Source: Amycolatopsis sp. CA-230715
GTDB lineage: Bacteria > Actinomycetota > Actinomycetes > Mycobacteriales > Pseudonocardiaceae
Direction: 5' to 3'
DNA: 64,000 bases
NCBI RefSeq assembly: GCF_018736145.1
Contig: NZ_CP059997.1
Span: 8,679,501 to 8,743,500, forward strand
Shown here piece after piece: positions 8,095-15,681 of this stretch (the stretch's first letter is position 1; each line of letters begins with the position of its first letter). The position numbers were made by a program, and so were the translations under genes. The notes beneath the pieces are model-generated. The model was not told the origin of the DNA. It was given only the letters and a program-made list of their open reading frames with translations, and made no database searches.

Positions 8095-9003
8095 CTCGAC
8101 GCGCCACCAGTGCTATCGCCTTCGCGTGCCGGTCTCGGCTGGGGCCTGCTCGGGGTCTCGGCGTTCTCCTTCACCGTCCCGTTCACCCGCGTGGCCGTCG
8201 AAAGCGGTGGCATGTCGCCGTTGTTCATCGGCTCCGCGCGTGCCGTCGTCGCGGCGCTGCTCGCCGCGGTGGCGCTCGCGGTCACGAAGCAGCGCCTCCC
8301 CGTCGGTGTCCAGTGGGCCCGCGTCGCGATCGTCGCCGGTGGCGTGATCGTGGGTTTCCCGGTGCTGACCTCGTTCGCCCTCACCACGGCCCCGGCGAGC
8401 CACGGCGCGGTCGTGATCGCCGTGCTGCCCGCCGCGACCGCCGTGACGGCCGTGCTCCGCGGGCACGAGCGGCCCCCGAAGGCGTTCTGGCTCATGGCGG
8501 CCGTCGGCGCGATCGCGGCTCTCGTGTTCGCCGCCTTGCAGGGTGGCGGGTTCAGCGGGCTGAACTGGGCCGATCTGCTGCTGTTCGGCGCCGTCGCGGC
8601 GGCCGCCATCGGGTACGCCGAGGGCGGGTTGCTGGCTCGCGAACTCGGTGCGTGGCAGACCGTGTCGTGGGCGATCGTCCTCGCTTCGCCCGTGACGATC
8701 GCCCTCACCGCGGTTTCGCTGGCCCAGGGGCCCCCGAGTGGCACCCCGGTCGAATGGGCCGCGTTGGCCTACCTGGCCGTGGTGAGCACGTTCCTCGGCT
8801 TCTTCGCCTGGTACCGCGGGCTCGCCATCGGTCCGATCGCGCAGGTCAGCCAGGTGCAGCTCGTCCAGCCGGTGCTGAGCATCTGCTGGGCCGCGCTGTT
8901 CCTGCGCGAGCGGCTGACCTGGCCGACCGTCCTCGGTGGTGTCGCGGTGGTCGCCTGCGCCACCGTCGCCGTCCGAGCCAGGCTCGGCCGGGACGCCCGC
9001 TGA
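8071..9003 (+). CDS. EamA/DMT-family transporter
   Basis: About 310 residues with ten predicted membrane segments in two repeated halves, the EamA drug/metabolite transporter layout (FSFTVPFTRVAVESGGMSP early, FLGFFAWYRGLAIGPIAQVS in the second half). Such proteins usually export amino acids or small metabolites across the inner membrane. ATG 8071 is chosen; the open frame upstream is antisense to the regulator. It is divergent from a MocR regulator, a common pairing that suggests amino-acid-responsive control. It abuts the convergent gene at 9004 with no gap. Confidence 0.85.
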   Translation: MKNNSSATLDAPPVLSPSRAGLGWGLLGVSAFSFTVPFTRVAVESGGMSPLFIGSARAVVAALLAAVALAVTKQRLPVGVQWARVAIVAGGVIVGFPVLTSFALTTAPASHGAVVIAVLPAATAVTAVLRGHERPPKAFWLMAAVGAIAALVFAALQGGGFSGLNWADLLLFGAVAAAAIGYAEGGLLARELGAWQTVSWAIVLASPVTIALTAVSLAQGPPSGTPVEWAALAYLAVVSTFLGFFAWYRGLAIGPIAQVSQVQLVQPVLSICWAALFLRERLTWPTVLGGVAVVACATVAVRARLGRDAR

Positions 9004-9417
9004 CTACCGGGCGTCGCCGAAGACCATGCGGTGACCGCGTGCGGTGTCCACGTATTCGCGGGCACGGTGGACAAGGCCGTCCCGCAGTTCGAAGACGAAG
9101 CAGTAGTCGTTGGCGTAGTGGTTGCCGTTGGCGAGCGTCGCCGACACGGCCGCTTCGACGGTGACCCGTTCGCCGTCGGTGTGCGCCCCCTGCGGGACGA
9201 CGGAGAGGCCGTGTGCGAACAGGCGGGGGAGTTCCTCGGCGAAGAAGCGCACGATCGCCTTCCTGCCGATCATGTGGTGGGTGGTTTCGAGGGCGACGGC
9301 GATGGCGTTCCCCGGCGGGGACAGCCATTCGGCGTCCTCGGTGAGGACCGCGGAGATCCGGTCGGGGTCGGCGCTGGCGAACGCCTGGAAGGCGTCGTCG
9401 ATGATCGTGAGGCTCAT
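9004..9417 (-). CDS. SnoaL-like/NTF2-fold protein
   Basis: About 137 residues starting MSLTIIDDAFQAFASADPDR, a typical SnoaL-like opening, followed by LTEDAEWLSPPGNAI and a FFAEELPRLF helix. NTF2-fold proteins of this size include ester cyclases, isomerases and non-enzymatic binders, so no reaction can be named. ATG 9417 is preferred to ATG 9441 because the family normally begins right at the first helix. It abuts the stop of the convergent EamA gene. Confidence 0.7.
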   Translation of the reverse strand: MSLTIIDDAFQAFASADPDRISAVLTEDAEWLSPPGNAIAVALETTHHMIGRKAIVRFFAEELPRLFAHGLSVVPQGAHTDGERVTVEAAVSATLANGNHYANDYCFVFELRDGLVHRAREYVDTARGHRMVFGDAR

Positions 9418-9467
9418 GAGCCCCAGTCTCTTCGTGCGCACGCGGCCGTGTCTTGGACGAATGTTCC

Positions 9468-10034
9468 TCAGGCAGGGGGAAGGCGGTCAAGGAAGACGCG
9501 GATGCGGTCGAGCGCCAGCGCGGTCGCCGCCGGATCGTGGGAAGGGAGGTCTGGGTCGGCGAACAGATGGGCGTCGCCGCGGTAGAGGTTCAGGCTCGCG
9601 TCGTGCGCCGAGTCCATGATGGACAGTGCGCTTTCCCGCTCGAACCAGGGATCGTCGCGCATCGCGTGGATTTCCACGGGGAGCCGATCCGGCCACGGAC
9701 CGAACCGGCCGATCGGCTGCGCGTCGTGCAACAGGACGCAGCCGATCGCGTTGTCCCTGGTCTGCGCGGACCACTGGGCGAGGCGGCAGCCGAGCGAGAA
9801 CCCGGCGTAGACCACCGCGGGCCGGTCCACCGCGACCGCGTCGGCGCGGCGCAGCGACTCGTCGTACCCGATCGAGTCGCGTTTGGACACTCCGGCGTCG
9901 AAGTCGTCGAAGACCTCGCCGTCGTAGTAGTCGGGTGTTTCGACGGTGTGGCCGTGTGCGGTCAGCTGATCGGCGAACCAGCGGACGCCTTTCCGGAGGC
10001 CGAGCGCGGAGTGGAACAGGACGATGTGGGTCAC
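9468..10034 (-). CDS. Dienelactone-hydrolase-like alpha/beta hydrolase
   Basis: A compact 188-residue hydrolase. The opening IVLFHSALGLRKGVRWFADQL and PDYYDGEVFDDF match the dienelactone hydrolase family. The nucleophile elbow is AGFSLG, with Ser where classic dienelactone hydrolases have Cys. Candidate Asp is in HAMRDDPWF and His in GDAHLFAD. No signal peptide is visible, so it is probably cytoplasmic. The start is GTG 10034. Substrate unknown. Confidence 0.78.
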   Translation of the reverse strand: MTHIVLFHSALGLRKGVRWFADQLTAHGHTVETPDYYDGEVFDDFDAGVSKRDSIGYDESLRRADAVAVDRPAVVYAGFSLGCRLAQWSAQTRDNAIGCVLLHDAQPIGRFGPWPDRLPVEIHAMRDDPWFERESALSIMDSAHDASLNLYRGDAHLFADPDLPSHDPAATALALDRIRVFLDRLPPA

Positions 10035-10055
10035 CCGGCAAGTTTGCCACGCGGG

Positions 10056-10376
10056 TCAGGCCGCGGTGCGCCGCCGTCCGATCGCCGAGGCGGCGAGCGA
10101 CCAGGCCTGGTCGATGGTCAGGCAAGGGATCCGCAGAGCCCGCGCGCGTTGGAGCATCGATTGCTGGTTACCGGTCCCGTGGCCGTCGAGCACGTCCGCG
10201 TCGGCCACCGCGCAGAGCAGCTCGGCGTCCTCGTCACCCGGTGGTGCGGCGGCGGTGATGCCGTGGCTGCTCGCCCAGTGCTCGAGGCAGGTGAGATCGG
10301 GCGACTGTCCGATGTAGAGGACGCTGAACTCGGCGGGCGGTGACGACTCCGATGTGGACATCTCTGTAGTGGACAC
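10056..10376 (-). CDS. Small hypothetical protein, possibly SLOG/DUF2493-like
   Basis: A ~106-residue soluble protein. GTG 10376 is chosen because AAGGGAG lies 7-8 nt upstream; an in-frame ATG at 10361 lacks this. The N-terminus is Ser/Thr/Glu-rich and probably disordered. The C-terminal half (VADADVLDGHGTGNQQSM then RARALRIPCLTID) resembles the SLOG/DUF2493 pattern, in which a Gly-rich loop binds a nucleotide-like ligand. That assignment is tentative. Function unknown. Confidence 0.5.
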   Translation of the reverse strand: MSTTEMSTSESSPPAEFSVLYIGQSPDLTCLEHWASSHGITAAAPPGDEDAELLCAVADADVLDGHGTGNQQSMLQRARALRIPCLTIDQAWSLAASAIGRRRTAA

Positions 10377-10438
10377 TGTGCGGCTCCCTTCCCCACCAGG
10401 GAGTATCCGGTCGGGCCGGGTCCGAAACCTCCCCCTGG

Positions 10439-11281
10439 TCAGTGCAGGACTTCCGCGAGGATCTCCGCGCCGCGCACCACGCGGGGGCCTGGCCGGTTGA
10501 AGTAGGACGGTCCGTCGAGGACGACGATCTTCCTCGACCCGAAGCCGGGCAACCCGGTGACGAGGTGCCGTTCGCGCTCGGTGCGGGCGGGGGAGAACCC
10601 GCACGGCATCAGCAGCACCACGTCGGGATCGGCGCGCCGCACCGCGTCCCAGGTGACCGGCTCGGTGTGCTCGCCCGGCGCGGCGAGCAGCGGTTCGCCG
10701 CCCGCGAGCGCGATCTGCTCCGGCACCCAGTGCCCCGCGGGCCACAACGGGTCCAGCCATTCGAGCGCGACCACCTTCGGTCGCGCACTGCCCGAGACCG
10801 AGTCACGGACCGCGGCCAGCCGCGCCTTCAACGAGGCCACCCGTTCCTCGGCGGTGTCCCGCACGCCGAGCTGGTCCCCGACCTGGCGCAGGCAGTCCAG
10901 CACCCCGTCGAGCCTCGTCGGTTCCAGGCTGAGCACCTTGGTGTCCGTGTCGAGGACGCGGACGGCGTCGGTCACGCTGCGGTAGGAAACCGCGCACACG
11001 TCGCACAGGTCCTGCGTCAGCACGACATCGGGGGCGAGCGCGGCGAGCCGGTCCGTGTCGAGCTGGTAGAGCGACGAGCCGCGGTGCGGTGCGCCACCGA
11101 CGGCGGCCGAGATCTCCCTGCTGGTCATCCGCGCGTCGTCGATCCCGCTGGCGGTCACCGCGGGCACGCGCTCGACACCGGGCGGCCAGTCGCATTCGTG
11201 GGTGCGCCCCACCAGCGACGACAGCAGACCCAGCTCCGCCACGATGTCGGTGGCCGCGGGCAGCAGCGACACGATGCGCAT
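10439..11281 (-). CDS. BtuF-like (cobalamin/siderophore-type) binding protein
   Basis: About 280 residues starting MRIVSLLPAATDIVAELGL, the classic opening of class III periplasmic binding proteins of the BtuF/FepB fold. VGRTHECDWPPGV, DVVLTQDLCDVCAVS and VVALEWLDPLWPAGHW are typical of actinobacterial cobalamin-binding-like members. No signal peptide or lipobox is present and no transporter genes are nearby, so it may act in the cytoplasm rather than with an ABC importer. ATG 11281 has TACACT seven bases upstream, suggesting a leaderless transcript. The ligand is unproven. Confidence 0.75.
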   Translation of the reverse strand: MRIVSLLPAATDIVAELGLLSSLVGRTHECDWPPGVERVPAVTASGIDDARMTSREISAAVGGAPHRGSSLYQLDTDRLAALAPDVVLTQDLCDVCAVSYRSVTDAVRVLDTDTKVLSLEPTRLDGVLDCLRQVGDQLGVRDTAEERVASLKARLAAVRDSVSGSARPKVVALEWLDPLWPAGHWVPEQIALAGGEPLLAAPGEHTEPVTWDAVRRADPDVVLLMPCGFSPARTERERHLVTGLPGFGSRKIVVLDGPSYFNRPGPRVVRGAEILAEVLH

Positions 11282-11351
11282 TTCCGCGAGTGTAGGAGCT
11301 GAGTAGTCGCACGGTTGTGCGCCGCCAGCGCTGGACGACAGACTCGGCGCC

Positions 11352-11723
11352 ATGACCTACCCAGCCATGCCGCCGCTCACCCCGCCGAGCCGCCGCGCCG
11401 CGGCCTGGACGGGCGCCAAGCACGCGCTGGTGGCGTGGCCGCTGATCACGCTGGCGATCATGGCTGTCGCGTTCATCGTGATGTCGGGAGCGAAGCGTCT
11501 CGAGGACACCAGCGTGGTGCTCGTCCTGCTGTTCTTCGGACCGCTCCGGTACGGCCTCATCGGGTGGCCGATCGTGACCGCGCTCGGCGCCGGTGTGAGT
11601 GCGTTGTTCCCGCGCCTCTCGGCCAAACGCGTCGCGTGGAGCGTTTCCGCCGGATGCGTGCTCGCCGCCCCGTTCGTCTTCTCCGCGCTGAGCGAGGTGG
11701 TGAACGGGGCCGCGAAGTCTTGA
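11352..11723 (+). CDS. Small membrane protein of unknown function
   Basis: A 123-residue protein with a Pro/Arg-rich N-terminus and three hydrophobic segments (~25-45, ~52-78, ~95-112), so probably integral to the membrane. I recognise no family. It is divergent from the BtuF-like gene, and its stop codon overlaps the left arm of a strong hairpin. Start ATG 11352. Confidence 0.6.
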   Translation: MTYPAMPPLTPPSRRAAAWTGAKHALVAWPLITLAIMAVAFIVMSGAKRLEDTSVVLVLLFFGPLRYGLIGWPIVTALGAGVSALFPRLSAKRVAWSVSAGCVLAAPFVFSALSEVVNGAAKS

Positions 11724-11757
11724 GTGGGCCGGAAACCGGGGGGCTTCCGGCCCACTC
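11722..11757. terminator. Bidirectional terminator hairpin
   Basis: Perfect 13-bp arms GAGTGGGCCGGAA (11722-11734) and TTCCGGCCCACTC (11745-11757) with a 10-nt GC-rich loop. It begins inside the stop codon of the membrane protein gene and ends four bases before the stop of the convergent quinone oxidoreductase gene, so it can serve both. Confidence 0.8.
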
Positions 11758-11760
11758 GGG

Positions 11761-12663
11761 TCACTTGACGGTGATGGTGATCTTCCCGGTCGGGTGCCCG
11801 GATTCGCTTTCCTGGTGGGCTTTGGCGGCTTCGGCCAACGGGTAGCTGGTACCGACGGCGAGTACGAGGCTGCCGTCGGTCAGCTGCGCGGCGAGCCGGT
11901 CGAGCAGCTCGCCGGTCTGGTTGCCACTGCCGGTGAACGGGATACCGAGATCGGCGGCCCCGCCGTCCGCGATCGTGACGATCCGATCGGTGCCTCCTCG
12001 CAGTGCGATCGAGTCCTTCAGGACGCCGTAGCCGGTGGTGTCGAAAACGGCGTCGATTCCTTCGGGGGCGATTTCGCGCACCCGGTCCACGAGCCCTTCG
12101 CCGTAGGTCACGGCGCGGGCGCCGAGCGAGCGGATGTCGTCCAGCTTCGACGGTCCACCGGTGCCGACCACGGTGGCGCCCGCGGCGAGCGCCACCTGCA
12201 CGGCGATCCGCCCGACGCCGCCGCTCGCGCCGTGGATCAGCACGACGTCACCGGCCTTGACACCGATCACCTCCAAGGCGCGCACCGCCGTCTCGCCGAC
12301 GGTCGGTATCCCGGCCGCGACCTCCCAGGACAGTTCGGCGGGTTTGCGGGCCACGATGGTGGCGAGCGCGTACTCGGCGTAGGAACCGGTGTTGGACCAG
12401 CCGAAAACCTCGTCGCCGACAGCGAACGAGGCACCTTCGCCGACGGCGTCGACGACACCGGCCACGTCGAAACCGGGCACGTGCGGGGGTTCGAGGCCCA
12501 TCATGGCGGCCATGGCGCCACTGCGCAGCTTCGTGTCGAGCGGGTTGACGCCCGCCGCGCGCACCGCGATGCGGACCTGGCCCTTGCCGGGCTCCGGGAC
12601 GGGCAGGTCCGCGAGCTTCAGCACGTCTGGACCGCCGAATTCGGTGAACTGGATGGCTTGCAT
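11761..12663 (-). CDS. Quinone oxidoreductase-like NADPH-dependent MDR-family reductase
   Basis: A 300-residue zinc-independent medium-chain dehydrogenase/reductase. MQAIQFTEFGGPDVLKLADL is the classic quinone oxidoreductase start, VRAAGVNPLDTKLRSG is the substrate region, and VLIHGASGGVGRIAVQVA binds NADPH. The catalytic zinc ligands of alcohol dehydrogenases are absent. Such enzymes reduce quinones or conjugated ketones in the cytosol. ATG 12663 follows AGGAGCGAACCACC. An inverted repeat CGAAC-N7-GTTCG upstream (12754-12770) may be an operator. Confidence 0.87.
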   Translation of the reverse strand: MQAIQFTEFGGPDVLKLADLPVPEPGKGQVRIAVRAAGVNPLDTKLRSGAMAAMMGLEPPHVPGFDVAGVVDAVGEGASFAVGDEVFGWSNTGSYAEYALATIVARKPAELSWEVAAGIPTVGETAVRALEVIGVKAGDVVLIHGASGGVGRIAVQVALAAGATVVGTGGPSKLDDIRSLGARAVTYGEGLVDRVREIAPEGIDAVFDTTGYGVLKDSIALRGGTDRIVTIADGGAADLGIPFTGSGNQTGELLDRLAAQLTDGSLVLAVGTSYPLAEAAKAHQESESGHPTGKITITVK

Positions 12664-12753
12664 GGTGGTTCGCTCCTGTGGGTCCTGCTTGCCGGGCGGT
12701 GTGCCGGGCGACTGACCCCAGTCAACGCGGCGAAGGGCGCCGTCCGTACCGCT

Positions 12754-12770
12754 CGAACGAGTAGTGTTCG
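12754..12770. promoter_or_regulatory. Candidate operator (inverted repeat)
   Basis: CGAAC (12754-12758) and GTTCG (12766-12770) form a dyad with a 7-nt spacer about 90 bp upstream of the quinone oxidoreductase start and 53 bp before the LuxR-type gene. It could serve either divergent gene. No regulator is assigned. Confidence 0.35.
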
Positions 12771-12822
12771 CTAGCCGGAAGGATAGGGCGCCATCGCGCG
12801 GACCGCGCCTACAGTGGGTGGC

Positions 12823-14100
12823 ATGGATCAGTCGTGGTCGGACCCGGTGCAGGTGCTGGACGTCGTGGCGCGCGTGCTTTCGGCTACCCGGCCGGACATC
12901 CTCGGCCGGTTCTCCCGTGAGGTGGCCGGGCTGGTCCCGCACCACGCGGCGGCCATGCAGACCGGTGACTGCGCGCGCTTCCCGGTCAAGGTCGCGGGGG
13001 ATCGCGCCATCACCGACGCGATCACGAGCGCCGAGCTGCAGCGCCTCGCCACCGCGGCCGACGGGACGCCCGTCCTCGCCCGCGGTGTGCTGGGCGGACG
13101 GTCGCGGTCGCTGCTCACGGTCGCCGCCACGCCCGCGATCGGCAAGGGCTCGCTGCTGGCGCTGGTACTCCCGGACGACGCCGAGCCCCAGCCCGAGGAG
13201 CTGGCGGTGGTGGGCAGGCTGTGGTCGGTGCTGAGCGTCGACGCCGCGCAGCGCGCGACCGATCCGCCGCCGGACCTGCTGAACGGCAACCTCGCCGCGG
13301 CGACCGCGCGGGCGCACGCGATCACCGATCTGAGCCAGACGCACGCGACCACCCTCAACGCGGTGCTTTCCGTGCTGCGGTCGGGAAAACTGGCCGATCG
13401 TGCGGCCCGCGAAACCGCCACCGAGCTGGCCGCGTCGGCGTTGCTGGACCTGCGCGCGGTGGCCGACCGGGACCGTGAACTGTCCATTGAGGACGCTGTC
13501 GCGGCGTTCGCCGTGCTGACCGCCCAGCTCGGTCCGCTCGTCCGGCATCTCGACGTGGCGGTGGACCTGGTCGGGCCGGACGAGGACCGGCAGCTCGCGC
13601 AGGACATCGCGCACACCGCGCGCACCGTCACCCGCGGCTTGGTGCTCAACGCGCTCGAAGCGGACGCGACGCGGGTCAGGGCGTCGTGGCACTTCGACGG
13701 CGACGCGCTGCGGGTCGTCGTCCGCGACGACTGCCGGAAGGCCGGTGAAACCGTCGTCGTGCCGGGGCTGGCCGAGCGGATCGCCCCGCTCGGCGGACGG
13801 TTCGAGGTGGACGCCGTGCCCGGCTGGGGCCGCACCGTGACGGCGGTGCTGCCGCTCGGGGTCGCCGAGCAGCAGCCGGAGATCCGCCCGCTCGACCGGC
13901 TCAACCACCGCGAGACCGAGGTGCTGGCCGGGATCTCGCGCGGCCTGCGCAACCGGCAGATCGCCGAGGAGCTGAACCTGAGCGAGCACACGGTGAAGTT
14001 CCACGTCCGGAACCTCCTGGAAAAGCTCGAAGTGGCCTCGCGCGGGGAAGCCGCCGCGCTCGCCAGGGACATTCCGCTCGTGCCCGTGCGCACCGCCTGA
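12823..14100 (+). CDS. LuxR-type regulator fused to a histidine-kinase-like ATPase module
   Basis: About 425 residues. The first ~130 have no domain I can name (GAF-like fold possible). A DHp-like helical region (ATARAHAITDLSQTHATTLN, ~165-220) lacks an obvious phospho-His motif. A GHKL-like ATPase region follows (TRGLVLNALEADATRVRASW; VVVRDDCRKAGETVVVPGLA). A LuxR helix-turn-helix closes the protein (LNHRETEVLAGISRGLRNRQ, NLSEHTVKFHVRNLLEKLEV). Sensor-kinase parts and DNA binding are therefore on one chain. ATG 12823 has TACAGT seven bases upstream, suggesting a leaderless transcript. Targets unknown. Confidence 0.75.
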   Translation: MDQSWSDPVQVLDVVARVLSATRPDILGRFSREVAGLVPHHAAAMQTGDCARFPVKVAGDRAITDAITSAELQRLATAADGTPVLARGVLGGRSRSLLTVAATPAIGKGSLLALVLPDDAEPQPEELAVVGRLWSVLSVDAAQRATDPPPDLLNGNLAAATARAHAITDLSQTHATTLNAVLSVLRSGKLADRAARETATELAASALLDLRAVADRDRELSIEDAVAAFAVLTAQLGPLVRHLDVAVDLVGPDEDRQLAQDIAHTARTVTRGLVLNALEADATRVRASWHFDGDALRVVVRDDCRKAGETVVVPGLAERIAPLGGRFEVDAVPGWGRTVTAVLPLGVAEQQPEIRPLDRLNHRETEVLAGISRGLRNRQIAEELNLSEHTVKFHVRNLLEKLEVASRGEAAALARDIPLVPVRTA

Positions 14101-14113
14101 CCGCGCGAGTGCA

Positions 14114-14172
14114 TTGACCCGGTACCGGCACTGGGGCATGCTCGGCAACGAGCCAGTTCCGAACCGGGGTTC
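14114..14172 (+). promoter_or_regulatory. Promoter/operator of the carbohydrate-system regulator
   Basis: TTGACC (14114-14119), a 17-nt spacer and CATGCT (14137-14142) fit a housekeeping-type promoter. The block CTGGGGCATGCTC, an ACGA and TTCCGAACC (14157-14165) recur in the same order before the binding-protein gene at 15594. GAACC-GG-GGTTC (14161-14172) is a dyad just downstream. Probable shared regulator binding region. Confidence 0.6.
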
Positions 14173-14187
14173 TTATGTGGGGCGCGC

Positions 14188-15504
14188 ATGACCGTCGTGA
14201 TCGGGGTCGTCGTCCACGCCGGGCGGCGGGCGGTGTTCGAGGAGGCGGCGCGGACACTGCGCGGTGCGCGCCCGGAATGGGTCGTCTACCGCCATGAGCA
14301 CGAGATCCACGACCTCGTTCGCGTGCTGCTCGCGGGCAAGCAGGTGGACGGGCTGCTGATGGGCCCGGTCCCGTTCGACGAGTGCCACGACCTCATCCCG
14401 GACACCTTGCCGGTCACGCTGGTCCGGCCGGGGCCGCTCGACCTGGCGCTGGCCTTGTCCAGGGCGCAGCGCGAGGGGCTGGCGGTGGACACGGTCAGCG
14501 TCGACACGTTCGACACCGACGTGGTCAACGAGGTGACCGGCGCGCTCGGCCTCACCCGCGCGCAGGTGCGGACCCAGCCGTACCAGCCGGGGGAGCGCAC
14601 CGCCGACATCGCCGAGAAGCACCTGCGCGCCGCGGGGCGCGACGGATTGGTGATCACCGCGCGCATGGAGGTTTCCCAACGGCTTCGCGGGGCGGTCGCG
14701 GTGATCGACAGCCTGCCGGTGCCCTCTACCGTCCGCTCGGACCTGCACGCGCTCGCGCTGCGGGTGCAATCCCAGCGCGCCAACGAGTTCCGGTTCGCCG
14801 CCGGAGTCTTCCTGGTCGCCGACCGTCCACAGTCGACGGACATGGACCGCGCCCGGATCGGGCTGATGAACCTGCTGGTGAACACGCCGGAACTGGCCGA
14901 CGCCTGGGTGGAGAACCGGGGCCGCCGAGGGCTGGTGGTGTTCGCGCACAAGGCGTTGTTCGAACGGGTCACCCACAACTGGGTGACCGTGCCCGCGCTC
15001 GGCCAGGCGGAGCGCGCGCTCGGCCTGCGGGTCGCGGCGGGGTTCGGTATCGGCGGCTCCGCGCGGACCTGCATCGCGCTCGCGGAGCGCGCCGCGGCGA
15101 GGGCCGAGGCCGAGCGGCAGCCGTCGGGTTACCTGATCGAAGACAGCGGCGTGATCATCGGCCCGATGGGGCACGAGGGGCGGCCCGTCGAGTTCACCTA
15201 CCGCGATCACGACACCCATATCGAAGAACTGGCCAAGCAGGTCGGGCTGAGCCCGGCGACGTTGTCGCGCCTCGCCGGGATCGAACGCGGGCTGGCCGGT
15301 GCCGCGATCTCGCCGAGGGACCTGGCGAACGCGCTCGGCATCACGGACCCGAGCGGGCGGCGGCTGATCCGCAAGCTGGGTGAACGCGGGCTGGTGGCTG
15401 TTCAGGGATCGGCGCAGACCCACCACAAAGGGCGGCCGACCCGGCTCTACCAGCTCGGAATCGATCAGGCGCTGCGCCGCTTCTCCGCGCCAGGGAGTCC
15501 ATAG
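14188..15504 (+). CDS. Probable pathway-specific transcriptional regulator of the downstream carbohydrate operon
   Basis: A 438-residue protein in three parts. Residues ~1-210 form an alpha/beta sensor-like region (QVDGLLMGPVPFDECHDLIP; RDGLVITARMEVSQRL), reminiscent of PrpR-N-type sensors. Residues ~225-330 resemble a degenerate GGDEF-like domain with GFGIGGSARTCIALAERAA. The C-terminus (~345-425) is a winged helix (EELAKQVGLSPATLSRLAG; LIRKLGERGLVAVQGS). I cannot name the family with certainty. It precedes the transporter operon in the same direction and shares its promoter motif with the binding-protein gene, so it probably controls both itself and the operon. Start ATG 14188. Confidence 0.65.
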   Translation: MTVVIGVVVHAGRRAVFEEAARTLRGARPEWVVYRHEHEIHDLVRVLLAGKQVDGLLMGPVPFDECHDLIPDTLPVTLVRPGPLDLALALSRAQREGLAVDTVSVDTFDTDVVNEVTGALGLTRAQVRTQPYQPGERTADIAEKHLRAAGRDGLVITARMEVSQRLRGAVAVIDSLPVPSTVRSDLHALALRVQSQRANEFRFAAGVFLVADRPQSTDMDRARIGLMNLLVNTPELADAWVENRGRRGLVVFAHKALFERVTHNWVTVPALGQAERALGLRVAAGFGIGGSARTCIALAERAAARAEAERQPSGYLIEDSGVIIGPMGHEGRPVEFTYRDHDTHIEELAKQVGLSPATLSRLAGIERGLAGAAISPRDLANALGITDPSGRRLIRKLGERGLVAVQGSAQTHHKGRPTRLYQLGIDQALRRFSAPGSP

Positions 15505-15593
15505 AGGACGGACGCTGCGGAGTGGGTTGTCGCGCGCTGTCAACGAACCTGGATACATAAGTCCGCAAGCCCGGAATTGTCCGCCGGACAGCA

Positions 15594-15672
15594 TTGACCG
15601 GGGCGCCCGCGCTGGGGCATGCTCTCCCGAACGAGAAACGAACCAATTCCGAACCTCGGTCGTTTTCGCTGG
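15594..15672 (+). promoter_or_regulatory. Promoter/operator of the sugar ABC transporter operon
   Basis: TTGACC (15594-15599), an 18-nt spacer and CATGCT (15618-15623), embedded in CTGGGGCATGCTC as at 14131. ACGA, then TTCCGAACC (15647-15655) follow. GAAACGA and TCGTTTTC flank the last block as an imperfect dyad (about 15634-15669). The spaced copy before the regulator gene points to one binding protein. Confidence 0.65.
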
Positions 15673-15681
15673 GAGGTGTCC

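Noticed and set aside
8073..8744. N-terminal extension of the MocR frame
   Set aside because: It is antisense to the EamA transporter and is not protein-like; the GntR domain begins right after ATG 8072.
15619..15621. ATG start for the sugar-binding lipoprotein
   Set aside because: It lies inside the -10 element of the promoter; GTG 15682 has a ribosome site and gives a proper signal peptide.
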